Source of the DNA: Falsiroseomonas bella
Lineage (GTDB): Bacteria; Pseudomonadota; Alphaproteobacteria; Acetobacterales; Acetobacteraceae
Assembly (NCBI RefSeq): GCF_003173615.1
Contig: NZ_QGNA01000009.1
Location: 62,001 to 126,000 of the forward strand
Direction of reading: 5' to 3'
DNA length: 64,000 bases
The stretch's first letter is position 1, and the number at the start of each line of letters is the position of its first letter. This document shows, piece by piece, positions 42,632-52,052 of this stretch. The notes under the pieces were generated by a model that made no database searches, had not been told where the DNA came from, and saw nothing but the letters and a program-made list of their open reading frames with translations. Made by a program: the position numbers and the translations under genes.

Positions 42632-44377
42632 ATGACCTTCTCGGATCCGCGCGATGGCGACCTGGAGGATGACGCATCCTCCACGGTCAGCAAGACGCTG
42701 CTCGGCCATGCGGCCTCGATGCTGGTGGAGATCAGCCTGCCCAAGCTGGCGCTGGCCTTCGCGGCACTGGTCGTGCTGCCGGCGATCACGGTCGGCGCCG
42801 CGCCGATCGCGCTCGCCTGGTATGCCCGCACCGTGGCCGACAAGATCGCGGTCGGCTTCCATCTCTCCTTTGGGCTTCTCGTGCTCGCCGTGGCTCTCTT
42901 CGTCGCCTGGCGCTGGGGCCTGCGCATTGCGCGCTTCGTGGAGCAGAGCTTCTGGGGGCTCGGCGCGACGCTGGTGCAGCCGCTCTACACCGGCATCCGC
43001 GAGTTGATCGGCCGCGCGATCGAGGCGCTGGCGCCGACGCGGCGCTATGCCTTCGCGCGCACGCTGGCTGGCCTGCTGGCGGGGCTGCTGATCGCGTTGG
43101 TGGCGGGCGTCATCGCCTGGGGCCTCGGGCCGCTGCCACGCTTCGCCGTGCCGCTCTCCGCCACGCAGGACCTCTGGCCGGCGGCCGAAGCGGCGCTGCG
43201 CAACGCGGCCTGGGCGGTGGCCGTCTATCTCATCGTCGCCGCGCCGGCCTGGTCGCTCGCCGAGGCCTGGGCGGGGACGCCGCGCGACCTGCCGAAGTCG
43301 TTCGCGGACGGCGAGGCACGCTGGCGTGTCGCGCATCTCTCCGACATCCATCTGGTCGGCACGCGCTTCGGCTTCCGCCTGGAATGCGGCCGCGACGGGC
43401 CGCGCGGCAATGGCCGCTTCCTGCGCGCGCTGGAATTGCTGGAGGATGAGCACGCGGCGCGGCCGCTCGACTGGGTGCTGATCACCGGCGACATCACCGA
43501 TGCCGCGCGCAACGAGGAATTCATCGCCTTCGAGGAGGCGATGGCGGTGCATCCGGCGCTGCGCGCGCGCACGCTGATCATCCCGGGCAACCACGACGTC
43601 AACATCGTGGACCGCGCCAATCCCGCGCGGCTCGAACTGCCGATCGCGCCCGGCGGCAAGCTGCGGCGGCTGCGCATGCTGGCGGCGATGGCGCGGCTGC
43701 AGGGCGGGCGCGTGCATGTGGTGGACCGCAAGTCGCGCCGGCTCGGCCCGACGCTGGATGCGTTCCTGGCGGCCGAGGGACGGGCCGAGGCGCTGGCGCG
43801 CTTCATGGATCGCGGCAGGCTGCACGACGGTCGCCTCGCGCGCACGGTCTGGGACGAGAGCTTCCCGCTCGTCGCGCCGCCCGATGCGCCGGACGGGCTC
43901 GGCGTGCTGCTGCTCGATTCCAACGGGCGGACGCACTTCTCCTTCACCAATGCGCTCGGCATCGTGGATGCCGCGCAGATGCATGCGGCGGAGGCGGCGA
44001 TGCGCCAGTATCCCGCGGCGCGCTGGCTGGTCTGCCTGCATCATCACCTGGTGGAGTATCCGCGCCCTGGCGCGAAGCTCGCGGACCGCATCGGGACGGC
44101 GCTGGTGAACGGGCATTGGGTGGTGTGGCGGCTGCGGCGCGATGCGCGGCGGATCGTCGCGCTGCACGGGCACCGGCACTACGACTGGATGGGGCAGTGC
44201 GGCGGGGTGCGCATCCTCTCCGCGCCCTCGCCGGTGATGGGGGCGATGGATTTCGCGGAACGCTGGTTCTGGCTGCACGGCTTCGCGCCGGGGGAGGGCG
44301 GCGCGCTGGAGATGCTGGCGCCGCGACGCGTGGTGGTGCCGGGGGAGGGCGCTCGCCCCGGTTCTGACGCCGGCTGA
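42632..44377 (+). CDS. Membrane-anchored metallophosphoesterase
   Basis: 581 residues. The N-terminal 225 residues have about four hydrophobic segments (e.g. LALAFAALVVLPAITVGAAP, LLAGLLIALVAGVIAWG). The calcineurin-like domain then shows all metal motifs in order: LSDIHLVG, ITGDITD, IPGNHDVN, CLHHHLVEY and LHGHRHYDW. The phosphodiester substrate is unknown; similar enzymes act on cyclic nucleotides or lipid phosphates. ATG 42632 is chosen at MTFSDPRD. It is convergent with tamB across a palindromic element. Confidence 0.88.
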   Translation: MTFSDPRDGDLEDDASSTVSKTLLGHAASMLVEISLPKLALAFAALVVLPAITVGAAPIALAWYARTVADKIAVGFHLSFGLLVLAVALFVAWRWGLRIARFVEQSFWGLGATLVQPLYTGIRELIGRAIEALAPTRRYAFARTLAGLLAGLLIALVAGVIAWGLGPLPRFAVPLSATQDLWPAAEAALRNAAWAVAVYLIVAAPAWSLAEAWAGTPRDLPKSFADGEARWRVAHLSDIHLVGTRFGFRLECGRDGPRGNGRFLRALELLEDEHAARPLDWVLITGDITDAARNEEFIAFEEAMAVHPALRARTLIIPGNHDVNIVDRANPARLELPIAPGGKLRRLRMLAAMARLQGGRVHVVDRKSRRLGPTLDAFLAAEGRAEALARFMDRGRLHDGRLARTVWDESFPLVAPPDAPDGLGVLLLDSNGRTHFSFTNALGIVDAAQMHAAEAAMRQYPAARWLVCLHHHLVEYPRPGAKLADRIGTALVNGHWVVWRLRRDARRIVALHGHRHYDWMGQCGGVRILSAPSPVMGAMDFAERWFWLHGFAPGEGGALEMLAPRRVVVPGEGARPGSDAG

Positions 44378-44382
44378 CGGTT

Positions 44383-44498
44383 GCGCCCCCACCCCGACCC
44401 TCCCCCGCTACGCAGGGGAGGGAGCTGCCTGCGCTGACGATCCCTCTCCCGCTGTGCGGGGGAGGGTGCCCTCGCGCAGCGACGGCGGGTGGGGGCGC
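44383..44498. repeat. Nested long-range inverted repeat between convergent genes
   Basis: Outer arms GCGCCCCCACCC (44383-44394) and GGGTGGGGGCGC (44487-44498) match perfectly over 12 bp. Inner arms ACCCTCCCCCGC (44397-44408) and GCGGGGGAGGGT (44456-44467) do so too. CCCTCTCCCGC / GCAGGGGAGGGA-type submotifs lie between. It resembles the dispersed palindromic intergenic elements of GC-rich alphaproteobacteria and may act as a bidirectional terminator. Confidence 0.75.
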
Positions 44499-44537
44499 GA
44501 CCGGCAGTACAGAACGGCTGAGCGCCAGCGCACCCCC

Positions 44538-47500
44538 CTACCGCCCCCACTCCCATTCGTAGCTGAGGCCCACGCGGTTCCCCGCCTCTCTGTCGCCGGT
44601 CTCGGCCTCCAGCCGCAGCCGCGGGCCGAGATCCACGCGCACGCCGACGCGGCTCGATCCCGGCTCGGTGCCCTGCTTCACGCCGACATAGACGCCCTCC
44701 GCCACGTAGCGCCCGGCTTCCAGCGTCGCGCCCGCGCGGTCCTCGGCGGATGTGGTGCGGGAGGCGCGCTCGCTCTCGCTGCCGACGGCAAGCCGGTCGA
44801 GCCCCAGGTTGCGCCGGATGCGCTCCAGGAAGCCGCTCGCCGCATCGCCGCCCGGCAGCCCGGCCGCACCCGCCAGCACCGAGGCGATCTGCGCGATCTC
44901 GAAGGGCGAGAGCTGGCGCAGCGGGCGGTCGAAGAGCAGCCGCGCCAGCACCTCGTCCTGCGGCAGCTCCGGCGTGGAGGAGAAGACGATCTGCGGCTGC
45001 GTCGGCGACCCCGTCACCTCGACGCGCGCGTTGACGCCGCCCACCTGGCTGGTGGCGCGCAGGTCGAGCTCCGGCAGCAGGCCGCCGCGCCAATCCAGGC
45101 GCCCGCGGTCGAAGGCGATGCGCCGGCCGATGACGGTGATGTCGCCGCGGCGCATCTCCAGGTCGCCGGTGATGTCCGGCGCGGCGATGGTGCCGCCGAC
45201 CGCGAGCTCGCCGCCAAGCTCGGCATCCAGGCCGCGGCCGCGCACATAGACGTTGCGCGGCGCATTCACGGCGATGGCGAGGTTGATCACCGGCCCGGCG
45301 GCGGGCTCGGCCGCATCGGCAGGCGCCGGCACTCGCCGGGCGGGGCGCGGCGCGCGGCCTGGCGGCGTGCCGATCTCCCGCACCGGCTCCAGCACGCGGA
45401 CGCCGGCGGGCAGGCTTTCGGGGATGCGGATCTCGGCGCGGCGGATGCGCACCGGCCCGCCCAGCGTGGCGCTGCCGGCGAGCTGGCCGACGAGGCGCAG
45501 TTCGGCGTCGAGCGTCGCGCGGATCAGGTCGCTGGCGATGGGCTGGGCGTTGGCGGCGACAAGCTGCAGATCCACCGGCATGCCCGCCTCCAGCGGCGCA
45601 ATGGTCCCGTTCAGCGCCAGCGTGCCCTGGTTCCCGGCGCGGCCGGTCAGGTCGGCGCGCAGCCGCTGGCCGTCGGGGCGCAGCACGCCGGCAAGCTGGC
45701 TGATGTTCACGCCGGTGACGGGGTTCCGGTAGGAGCCGTTCGCAAGCCGCGCCTCGCCGCCCAGCACCGGCGCGTTCAGCGTGCCACTGGCGCGCAGCGC
45801 TAAGGTGAGGCGCCCCGTCACCCGGTCGGCGCCGGCGGCGAGGAAGGGGCTGGTCAGGGCGGCCAGGTCCACATTGCCGTTCAGCGTCGCCTCGAAGGGC
45901 GCGGCCGCGCCCGGCCCCTGCGGGAAGCGCGCGGTGGCGGCAAGCCGCTGCTGCGGCCCGACGCGCAGATCGGCATCGGCCGTGAGCAGCCCCGCGCCGG
46001 TGCGCTGAAGGTCGAGCCGCAGCTCCGCCGGCGGCAGCGCGCGCGCCGCTTCCGGCCCGGCGCGCAGCCCGCGGCCGCGCAGGCTCGCGGTGATCTCGGG
46101 CGAGGCGACGGGGCCGGTGATGCGCGCCTCGCCGGTCAGGGTGCCGACCGGGTTCACCGCGGGGACCAGCGGCGCGAAGGCGCCGAGGTTGAGGCTCGCC
46201 AGCGTCGCGCGGATATCGGCGCGCTCGGGGCCCCATGTGCCTTCCGCGCGCAGCGTGCCGTCGCGCGGCAGGGCGAGGCGCGTCTCCGCGATCTCCACCG
46301 CGCCGTCCGGGCGCAGCGTGACGCGCGTGGGCGCCGCAAGCCGGATCGTCTCGCCCTGCGTCGTGGCGCGCAGCGCGGCCAGCTCGACGCGCCGCGCGCC
46401 GTCCTGCAGCGCCAGCACGCGCCCGCGCGCCTCCGCCTGCACCTCGTTCGCGGTGCCGGCGAGCGCAACGTCCAGCGCATCGAGCGGGCCTTCCACCTTC
46501 GCGGAGACGTCGCGCGCCGTCACGCCGAAGCCGGCGAAGCGCGGCGCCGAAAGCTCCGCAGTGACGCGCTGCGTGCCGTTCTCGACGCTGCCGCGCGCCT
46601 GAAGGGTCAGCGCGCCCTCGATCTGCTGGCCAAGCAGGCGGCCGAGCGGGGCAAGCTGCTCCGCCTCCAGCCGCGCCTCGCCTTCGGCCAGCAGCGCCGT
46701 CGGCTGCACGCGGCCGGAGGCCGCCAGGCGCGCGGGGCCGAGCCGCGCCTCGGCCGATTGCAGGCGCAGCCAGCCCGCATCCTCGGGCGTGCCGCGCAGC
46801 GAGAGCGCGACGGGAAGCTCCTGCAGCGTGGCGGCGAGGCGCGCATCGACATCCGGCCGCGTCGCCGGGTTGGCGATGCGCGCATCGAGCGACAGCGCCT
46901 CCAGCACGCGCCCCGCCGCTTCCAGCCGGTCGGACCGCGCGGTGACGGTGAGCGTGGGATCGGCCACCGGCCCGGTCGCCGTGCCCTGCAGGCTGAGCGC
47001 GCCGGTGAGGCCGGGAACGGCCGCTTCAGGCGCCGAGACATTCGCGGCGAAGGTGAGGTCCAGCGTCTCGCCCACGCGCCCCTCCGCCGTCGCCTCCAGC
47101 GCTTGGCCCGTCAGGGAGAAGGCCTCGATCCGGTCGGGCGCGGCGGCGCGCAGCGTCACGCGCGGCGCGGCGCCGAGCAGTGCCTGCAACGGCTCGATCG
47201 CGCTGGTGAAGCCCTCGGGCGCCGCGGTGAGCGCGACGAGCGGCGCATCCAGCGGCCCGCTGACCTGCCCCTCCGCGCGCAGCGCCTGCCAGCCCACCGT
47301 GTCGGGCGGCAGCAGCCCCGCGAAGGCGTCCGACGCGGCGAGATCGGCCGCGACGCTGATCTGGCTGCGCGGCCCGGACAGGTCGAGCCGGCCCTGCGCG
47401 GCGACGCTGCCAGCGTCGCCAGCGACGCGCAGCGTGCGCAGGTCGAAAACGCCATCCGGCATGCGGCTGGTGTCGAGACGGATCTCCACCGGCCCGGCCA

Positions 47501-48371
47501 GCCTGGCGAGCGGCGGCTGCAGCAGGCCCGACGCATCCACCTGGCCGGTCAGCGCGACGCCGAGGCGCGAGGTGTCGGGCGCGGCGAGCGTGCCCTCCAC
47601 ATCCGCGCTCACGCCCTCGCCGGCGGTGGCGCGCAGCGTGAAGGCCGCCTGCTCCGACGGCCCGTCCAGCGTGAGGTCGAGCGCGATCGGCCGCTCGCCC
47701 AGCCCTGCGACGCGCGACAGCGCGCCCCCCGCATCGCCGCGCAGCGTCGCGGCGGCGTTCAGCCGCCCGGTGCCGGGCCGCAGCGTCGCCTGCAGCGTCA
47801 GCACCGCGCCGCCCTCGATCAGCGAGGCATCGAGCGACAGGTCGAGCCCCGCATCGTCCAGCCGGAGCCCGCCGGTGGCGGAGAGCGCCACGGGCTCGCC
47901 CAGCAGCGCCTCGTCCAGCTGCAGCCGCTCGATGCGCAGCCGGTCCACCCGGACCGCGACCGGCAGCTCCGGCAGGTCGGGGATCAGCTGCCCTGGCGGC
48001 GCATCGCGCGGCGCCGGCGTGTCGGAAACCGGGGCGCGATGCACCACCAGCCGCTGCGCGGTCAGTTGCCGTATCTCAACACGGCGGCGCAGCAGGGCGG
48101 TGGGCGACCACTCCACGCTGCCCTCCTCGATCTCCAGCCAGACGCCCTGCTGGTCGGACAGCGTCAGCCGCGCGAAGCCGGGGCTCGAGGAGAGCGGGTT
48201 GCGCAGGCCCTGGATGCCGAGGCCGGGCACCAGCGATTCCAGCTGCCGCTCCACCCAGGTGCCGCGCGCCGCATCCTGCGCGCCGACTGGCAGCGCCAGC
48301 GCGAGCAGCAGCAGCGCCAGCGCGAGGACGCGCCAGCGGTGGCGGCTAAAACGCCTGGCCAAGGCCGACAT
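44538..48371 (-). CDS. tamB: TamB, translocation and assembly module inner-membrane protein
   Basis: 1277 residues. A single N-terminal hydrophobic anchor (RVLALALLLLALALPVGAQ) is followed by a very long beta-rich periplasmic body and a conserved DUF490/TamB C-terminus. That C-terminus includes LVGQLAGSATLGGPVRIRRA, DITGDLEMRRGDITVIGRRI and FSSTPELPQDEVLARLLF, and it ends with SYEWEWGR. TamB with TamA helps assemble outer-membrane proteins and may move phospholipids. ATG 48371 lies 26 bases inside tamA, so they are coupled. Confidence 0.92.
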   Translation of the reverse strand: MSALARRFSRHRWRVLALALLLLALALPVGAQDAARGTWVERQLESLVPGLGIQGLRNPLSSSPGFARLTLSDQQGVWLEIEEGSVEWSPTALLRRRVEIRQLTAQRLVVHRAPVSDTPAPRDAPPGQLIPDLPELPVAVRVDRLRIERLQLDEALLGEPVALSATGGLRLDDAGLDLSLDASLIEGGAVLTLQATLRPGTGRLNAAATLRGDAGGALSRVAGLGERPIALDLTLDGPSEQAAFTLRATAGEGVSADVEGTLAAPDTSRLGVALTGQVDASGLLQPPLARLAGPVEIRLDTSRMPDGVFDLRTLRVAGDAGSVAAQGRLDLSGPRSQISVAADLAASDAFAGLLPPDTVGWQALRAEGQVSGPLDAPLVALTAAPEGFTSAIEPLQALLGAAPRVTLRAAAPDRIEAFSLTGQALEATAEGRVGETLDLTFAANVSAPEAAVPGLTGALSLQGTATGPVADPTLTVTARSDRLEAAGRVLEALSLDARIANPATRPDVDARLAATLQELPVALSLRGTPEDAGWLRLQSAEARLGPARLAASGRVQPTALLAEGEARLEAEQLAPLGRLLGQQIEGALTLQARGSVENGTQRVTAELSAPRFAGFGVTARDVSAKVEGPLDALDVALAGTANEVQAEARGRVLALQDGARRVELAALRATTQGETIRLAAPTRVTLRPDGAVEIAETRLALPRDGTLRAEGTWGPERADIRATLASLNLGAFAPLVPAVNPVGTLTGEARITGPVASPEITASLRGRGLRAGPEAARALPPAELRLDLQRTGAGLLTADADLRVGPQQRLAATARFPQGPGAAAPFEATLNGNVDLAALTSPFLAAGADRVTGRLTLALRASGTLNAPVLGGEARLANGSYRNPVTGVNISQLAGVLRPDGQRLRADLTGRAGNQGTLALNGTIAPLEAGMPVDLQLVAANAQPIASDLIRATLDAELRLVGQLAGSATLGGPVRIRRAEIRIPESLPAGVRVLEPVREIGTPPGRAPRPARRVPAPADAAEPAAGPVINLAIAVNAPRNVYVRGRGLDAELGGELAVGGTIAAPDITGDLEMRRGDITVIGRRIAFDRGRLDWRGGLLPELDLRATSQVGGVNARVEVTGSPTQPQIVFSSTPELPQDEVLARLLFDRPLRQLSPFEIAQIASVLAGAAGLPGGDAASGFLERIRRNLGLDRLAVGSESERASRTTSAEDRAGATLEAGRYVAEGVYVGVKQGTEPGSSRVGVRVDLGPRLRLEAETGDREAGNRVGLSYEWEWGR

Positions 48372-50211
48372 AGATGCCATAGCCGGTATCGCCCGGCTCC
48401 TTGCTGAGGGGGACCGCCACGTCGATGCGCAGCGGCCCGATCGCCGTGGCATAGCGCAGGCCGAGGCCGGCGCCGAAGCGCATATCGCCGAAATCCGGCG
48501 TCTCGGAGTCCGAGGCGGTGCCGCCATCGAGGAAGGCGACCACGCCGATCGGGCCCGAGACGCGCTGGCGCAGCTCGACGGACACTTCCGCGAGGCTCGC
48601 GCCGCCGGTCAGCCGGCCCTGCGCGTCGCGCGGCCCGATGCGCTGGAAGCCGTAGCCGCGCACCGATCCGCCGCCGCCCGCATAGAAGCGCTTGTCGAGC
48701 GGCGCCGCCGCGCTGTCGCCCAGCAGGGTTCCTGCCGTCGCGCGCAGCGCGATCACCGATCCGCCATCGCCCGTCACGTCGTAATAGGTGCGCGCGCTGC
48801 CGAGCGCCCGGGCGAAGGTGCCGCCTTCCAGCAGGTCGTAATAGGGCGTCAGCGCGACATCGAGCCGCCAGCCGCGCCGCGGATCGAGCAGCGAATCCGT
48901 CGCGTCGTAGCGCACCGCGCCGACGAACCCGACCAGGTCGAAGGGATCGAGCGGACCGCCCGGCGGGCCGATCTGCCCGGTCTCGAAGATCGGGCCGCCG
49001 CGCAGCAGCCAGCGGTCACCCACGCGCCGTTCCAGCAGCGCGGAGGCGATGAGGGCGTCGCGGTCATAGGCGTTCAGCTGCTCGCGCAGCGCCGTCCCCT
49101 CCAGGATCAGCGTGGTCAGCCCGTCGAACAGGCCGGGCCGGCGGAAGATCGCGCTGGCGCGGTAGTTGGTGTCCGCGGTGATGCTGCCCGAGCCGAGGCG
49201 CGAGGCCTCCGCCTCCAGCCGCAGCGTCTCGGCGTTGCCGAACAGGTTGCGCCGTTCGTAGTAGACGCGGCCGGAGATGCCGAACTCGGTCTCGTAGGAA
49301 ATCGTGAAGCCCGCCGCGTTGCGCGGCCGGTCTGCCACCGCGAAGGTCACCGGCAGGCGGCCGGCGGCGTCCAGCCGCTCCCCCGTGCGCGCACGCACCG
49401 TGTCGAAGGCGCCGAGTGCCAGCAATTCGCGCCGCGCGCGCTCGAGCCGGGCGGGGGAGAAGCGCTCCCCGGTGATCCGGTCGGCGACGCGATGGACCAG
49501 CGCCGGGTTCACCCGCGTCTCGCCGGTGATGTCGGGCGTGGCGAATTCCGCCATCGGCCCCGGCGAGAGGGTCCAGACCACATCCATCCGCTGCGCCTCG
49601 TGGTCCACCGTGACCTCGCGGTCCACCACGGATGCCAGCGGATGGCCCTGCCGGCGCAGCCGGTCGATCAGCGCCTCCTCGGCATCCAGCACGGGGCCGG
49701 AGGCGGCCGGGTCGCCGGGCGCGAGGCCGGGCGGGTCGCCCAGCGCCGCGACATCCGCCGCCTCGGCCGGGGAGGCGGGGCGCAACGCGATGCGGCGCAG
49801 CGTGTAGCGTGGCCCGGGGATGACCCGGACCTCGACCGCCACGCCGGACGGCGCGGCGGCGGCCAAGCGGTCCGCGATGCCCGTGGTCTCGGCCGGCTCG
49901 CCGCCGATCCGCACCTCCACCCTTCCGGCCCAGTAGCCGCGGGCATGCAGCACCTCCTCCAGCCTGCGGGGCTCGGCGCGCGCACGCGCCACCAGGCCAT
50001 AGGCGTCCACCGGCGCCGGCCCGGCCAGGGCGCGCAGCTGGGAAGCCTGCTCCAGCGCAGGGTCGAGCTCATCCTCGCCGGTCGGGACCAGCGTGGTCGT
50101 ATACGGAATAATGCCCTCCTGCGGCTCCGCCGGCGGCTCCTGCGCGGCGGCGGGCAGGGCAAGCAGAAGGCACAGGATCAGAAGAAGCGCGCGCGTCTGG
50201 ATCGTCCTCAC
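48346..50211 (-). CDS. tamA: TamA, Omp85-family outer-membrane assembly protein
   Basis: 621 residues from GTG 50211. Signal peptide (RALLLILCLLLALPAAAQ), POTRA domains in residues ~60-290 and a 16-strand Omp85 barrel with the FYAGGGGSVRGYGFQRIGP motif (lid-lock RGY) and a terminal aromatic (YVGLGQAF). A TTG at 50247 is an alternative start, but neither has a convincing Shine-Dalgarno. The partner tamB overlaps its 3' end. Confidence 0.9.
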   Translation of the reverse strand: MRTIQTRALLLILCLLLALPAAAQEPPAEPQEGIIPYTTTLVPTGEDELDPALEQASQLRALAGPAPVDAYGLVARARAEPRRLEEVLHARGYWAGRVEVRIGGEPAETTGIADRLAAAAPSGVAVEVRVIPGPRYTLRRIALRPASPAEAADVAALGDPPGLAPGDPAASGPVLDAEEALIDRLRRQGHPLASVVDREVTVDHEAQRMDVVWTLSPGPMAEFATPDITGETRVNPALVHRVADRITGERFSPARLERARRELLALGAFDTVRARTGERLDAAGRLPVTFAVADRPRNAAGFTISYETEFGISGRVYYERRNLFGNAETLRLEAEASRLGSGSITADTNYRASAIFRRPGLFDGLTTLILEGTALREQLNAYDRDALIASALLERRVGDRWLLRGGPIFETGQIGPPGGPLDPFDLVGFVGAVRYDATDSLLDPRRGWRLDVALTPYYDLLEGGTFARALGSARTYYDVTGDGGSVIALRATAGTLLGDSAAAPLDKRFYAGGGGSVRGYGFQRIGPRDAQGRLTGGASLAEVSVELRQRVSGPIGVVAFLDGGTASDSETPDFGDMRFGAGLGLRYATAIGPLRIDVAVPLSKEPGDTGYGIYVGLGQAF

Positions 50212-50290
50212 CGGGCAACAAGCGTCATCGGTCCGCCCGGGTTGCAACGCGGGGGTGGAGCAGCCCGCACGGACCGGCTACTCATCTGCC

Positions 50291-51442
50291 ATGGATTCCG
50301 CCTTTGCCGAGACCCTGACCGCCTGGCGCCGGCATCTTCATGCGAATCCAGGCCTCACGCTGGCGGAGCAGCATACCGCGGCTTTCGTTGCGGCAAAGCT
50401 CCGCGAGATGGGCGTGACCGAGATCGCGGAGGGCGTCGGCGGGCATGGCGTCGTCGCCACGTTGCGCCGCGGCGGCGGCAACCGCAGCGTCGGCCTTCGC
50501 GGCGACATGGATGCGCTGCCGATCGAGGAACAGAACCCCGCGCTGCCCTGGCGCTCCACCGTGCCCGGCGTGATGCATGCCTGCGGGCATGACGGCCACA
50601 CCACCGCGCTGCTCGGCGCGGCGAAGCTGCTGCTGGACGATCCCTCCTGGACCGGCGCCGTCCATCTCGTGTTCCAGCCCGCGGAGGAAGGCGGCGGCGG
50701 CGCGAAGCGGATGGTGGAGGAGGGGCTGTTCCGCCGCTTCCCGATGGAGCGCATCTTCGGCTGGCACAACTGGCCGGGCCTGCCGGCCGGCACCATCGCG
50801 GTGCATGAGAAGGCCGTGATGGCCGCGGGCTGCCGCTTCGAGGTGACCTTCGACGGCCACGCCGCGCATGCCGCGCTGCCGCACCTGTCGCGCGACCCGA
50901 TGGTGGCGGCGGGGCATTGCATCGTCGCGCTGCAGAGCGTGGTGGCGCGCAACCTCGACCCGCTGGCGGGCGGCGTGGTCAGCGTGACGATCGTGGAGGG
51001 CGGCGAGGCGGTGAACCAGATCCCCCGCCGCGTCGTGCTGAAGGGCACCGCGCGCTGGCTCGACCCCAAGGCCGGCGAGGCGATCCGGGAGGGCATGCAC
51101 CGCATCGGCCAGGGCATCGCCGCGACCTTCGGCGTGGAGGCGGCGGTGCTTTGGAAGGTCGGCGTCGAGGCCACAGTGAACCACCCCGCCGAGCGGGAAC
51201 TCGCCGCCGAGGCCGCGGCCGCCGTCGCGCCGGTCCGCCGCGACGTGCCGCCGGCGATGACGGGCGAGGATTTCTGCTGGTTCCTGAAGGAGGTGCCGGG
51301 CGCCTTCGTCTGGATCGGCAACGGCCCGGCCGAGGACGGGCGCGAACTGCACCACCCGCGCTACGACTTCAACGACGCCATCCTGCCGGTCGCGAGCGGC
51401 TTCCTGGCCGAGACGGCGAAGCGGGCGCTTCGCGCGGGCTGA
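50291..51442 (+). CDS. M20-family amidohydrolase (hippurate hydrolase-like)
   Basis: 383 residues. Metal-ligand motifs: GLRGDMDALPI, HACGHDGHTTALLG, FQPAEEGGGGAKRM (catalytic and bridging Glu) and MTGEDFCWFL. A dimerisation domain (about 180-290) contains GHAAHAALPHLSRDP. It cleaves N-acyl amino acids such as hippurate or indole-acetyl amino acids; the exact substrate is unknown. TACTCA (50279-50284) ends 6 bases before the ATG and no Shine-Dalgarno is seen, suggesting a leaderless message. It is divergent from tamA. Confidence 0.92.
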   Translation: MDSAFAETLTAWRRHLHANPGLTLAEQHTAAFVAAKLREMGVTEIAEGVGGHGVVATLRRGGGNRSVGLRGDMDALPIEEQNPALPWRSTVPGVMHACGHDGHTTALLGAAKLLLDDPSWTGAVHLVFQPAEEGGGGAKRMVEEGLFRRFPMERIFGWHNWPGLPAGTIAVHEKAVMAAGCRFEVTFDGHAAHAALPHLSRDPMVAAGHCIVALQSVVARNLDPLAGGVVSVTIVEGGEAVNQIPRRVVLKGTARWLDPKAGEAIREGMHRIGQGIAATFGVEAAVLWKVGVEATVNHPAERELAAEAAAAVAPVRRDVPPAMTGEDFCWFLKEVPGAFVWIGNGPAEDGRELHHPRYDFNDAILPVASGFLAETAKRALRAG

Positions 51443-51487
51443 GATCACCGGCCGGCGTGAGCCGGCCGAGCGCCCGAGGCGCCTGAC

Positions 51488-51964
51488 TCACACAGGCTCG
51501 GTCCCGCGGAAGCGCATGAAGGCGCGATGCGGGCCGGTGCCGAAGGCGATCACGTCGTAGGTGTCCGGCTCGCGACCCGGCACTTCCATCCCCGGCGAGC
51601 CCACCGGCATGCCCGGCACCGCAAGCCCGCGCACGCCCTCCGGCCGCTCCGCCAGCAGGCGGCGGATCGCCAGCGGCGGCACATGCCCCTCGATCGCGAA
51701 GCCGCCGACCCGCGCCACATGGCAGGACAGCAGGTCCGACGGCACGCCGAGCATCCGCCGCCACCCCGCCAGGGCGCGAACGCGGTTGTCCTGCACGGTG
51801 AACCCCGCCGCCTGCAGATGCGGGATCCAGAGATGGCAGCAGCCGCAATCGGGATCGCGCCAGACCTGGATCTGCGTCGGCGCCTCGGCGCGGGCGGCAC
51901 GCGGCACGGCCGGTGCCAGCAGGCAGGCCCCGAGGGCGATCAGGCTGCGTCGTCCAGGCATCAT
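51488..51964 (-). CDS. Secreted DUF411 metal-binding protein
   Basis: 158 residues with a signal peptide cleaved near ARAEA. The DUF411 domain contains the CGCC motif (Cys40, Cys42, Cys43 in DPDCGCCHLW), followed by a conserved SCHVARVGGFAIEGHVP and GMPVGSPGMEVPG. DUF411 proteins are associated with copper and other metal handling in the periplasm, and the paired Cys/His/Met support metal binding. It is third in a minus-strand order after a histidine kinase and response regulator gene. Confidence 0.88.
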   Translation of the reverse strand: MMPGRRSLIALGACLLAPAVPRAARAEAPTQIQVWRDPDCGCCHLWIPHLQAAGFTVQDNRVRALAGWRRMLGVPSDLLSCHVARVGGFAIEGHVPPLAIRRLLAERPEGVRGLAVPGMPVGSPGMEVPGREPDTYDVIAFGTGPHRAFMRFRGTEPV

Positions 51965-52052
51965 GCGGGCTTCTCTCCGATCAGCGTGCAGGGGCTTGCC
52001 ACCATGCCGCCCCGCCGGGTGATGATCCAGCGCAAGCGCCCCGACGCGCCGC

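Noticed and set aside
46789-50592. 1267-codon open frame on the plus strand opposite tamA-tamB
   Set aside because: Ser/Arg/Pro-rich antisense frame in GC-rich DNA. tamA and tamB on the minus strand explain the region fully.
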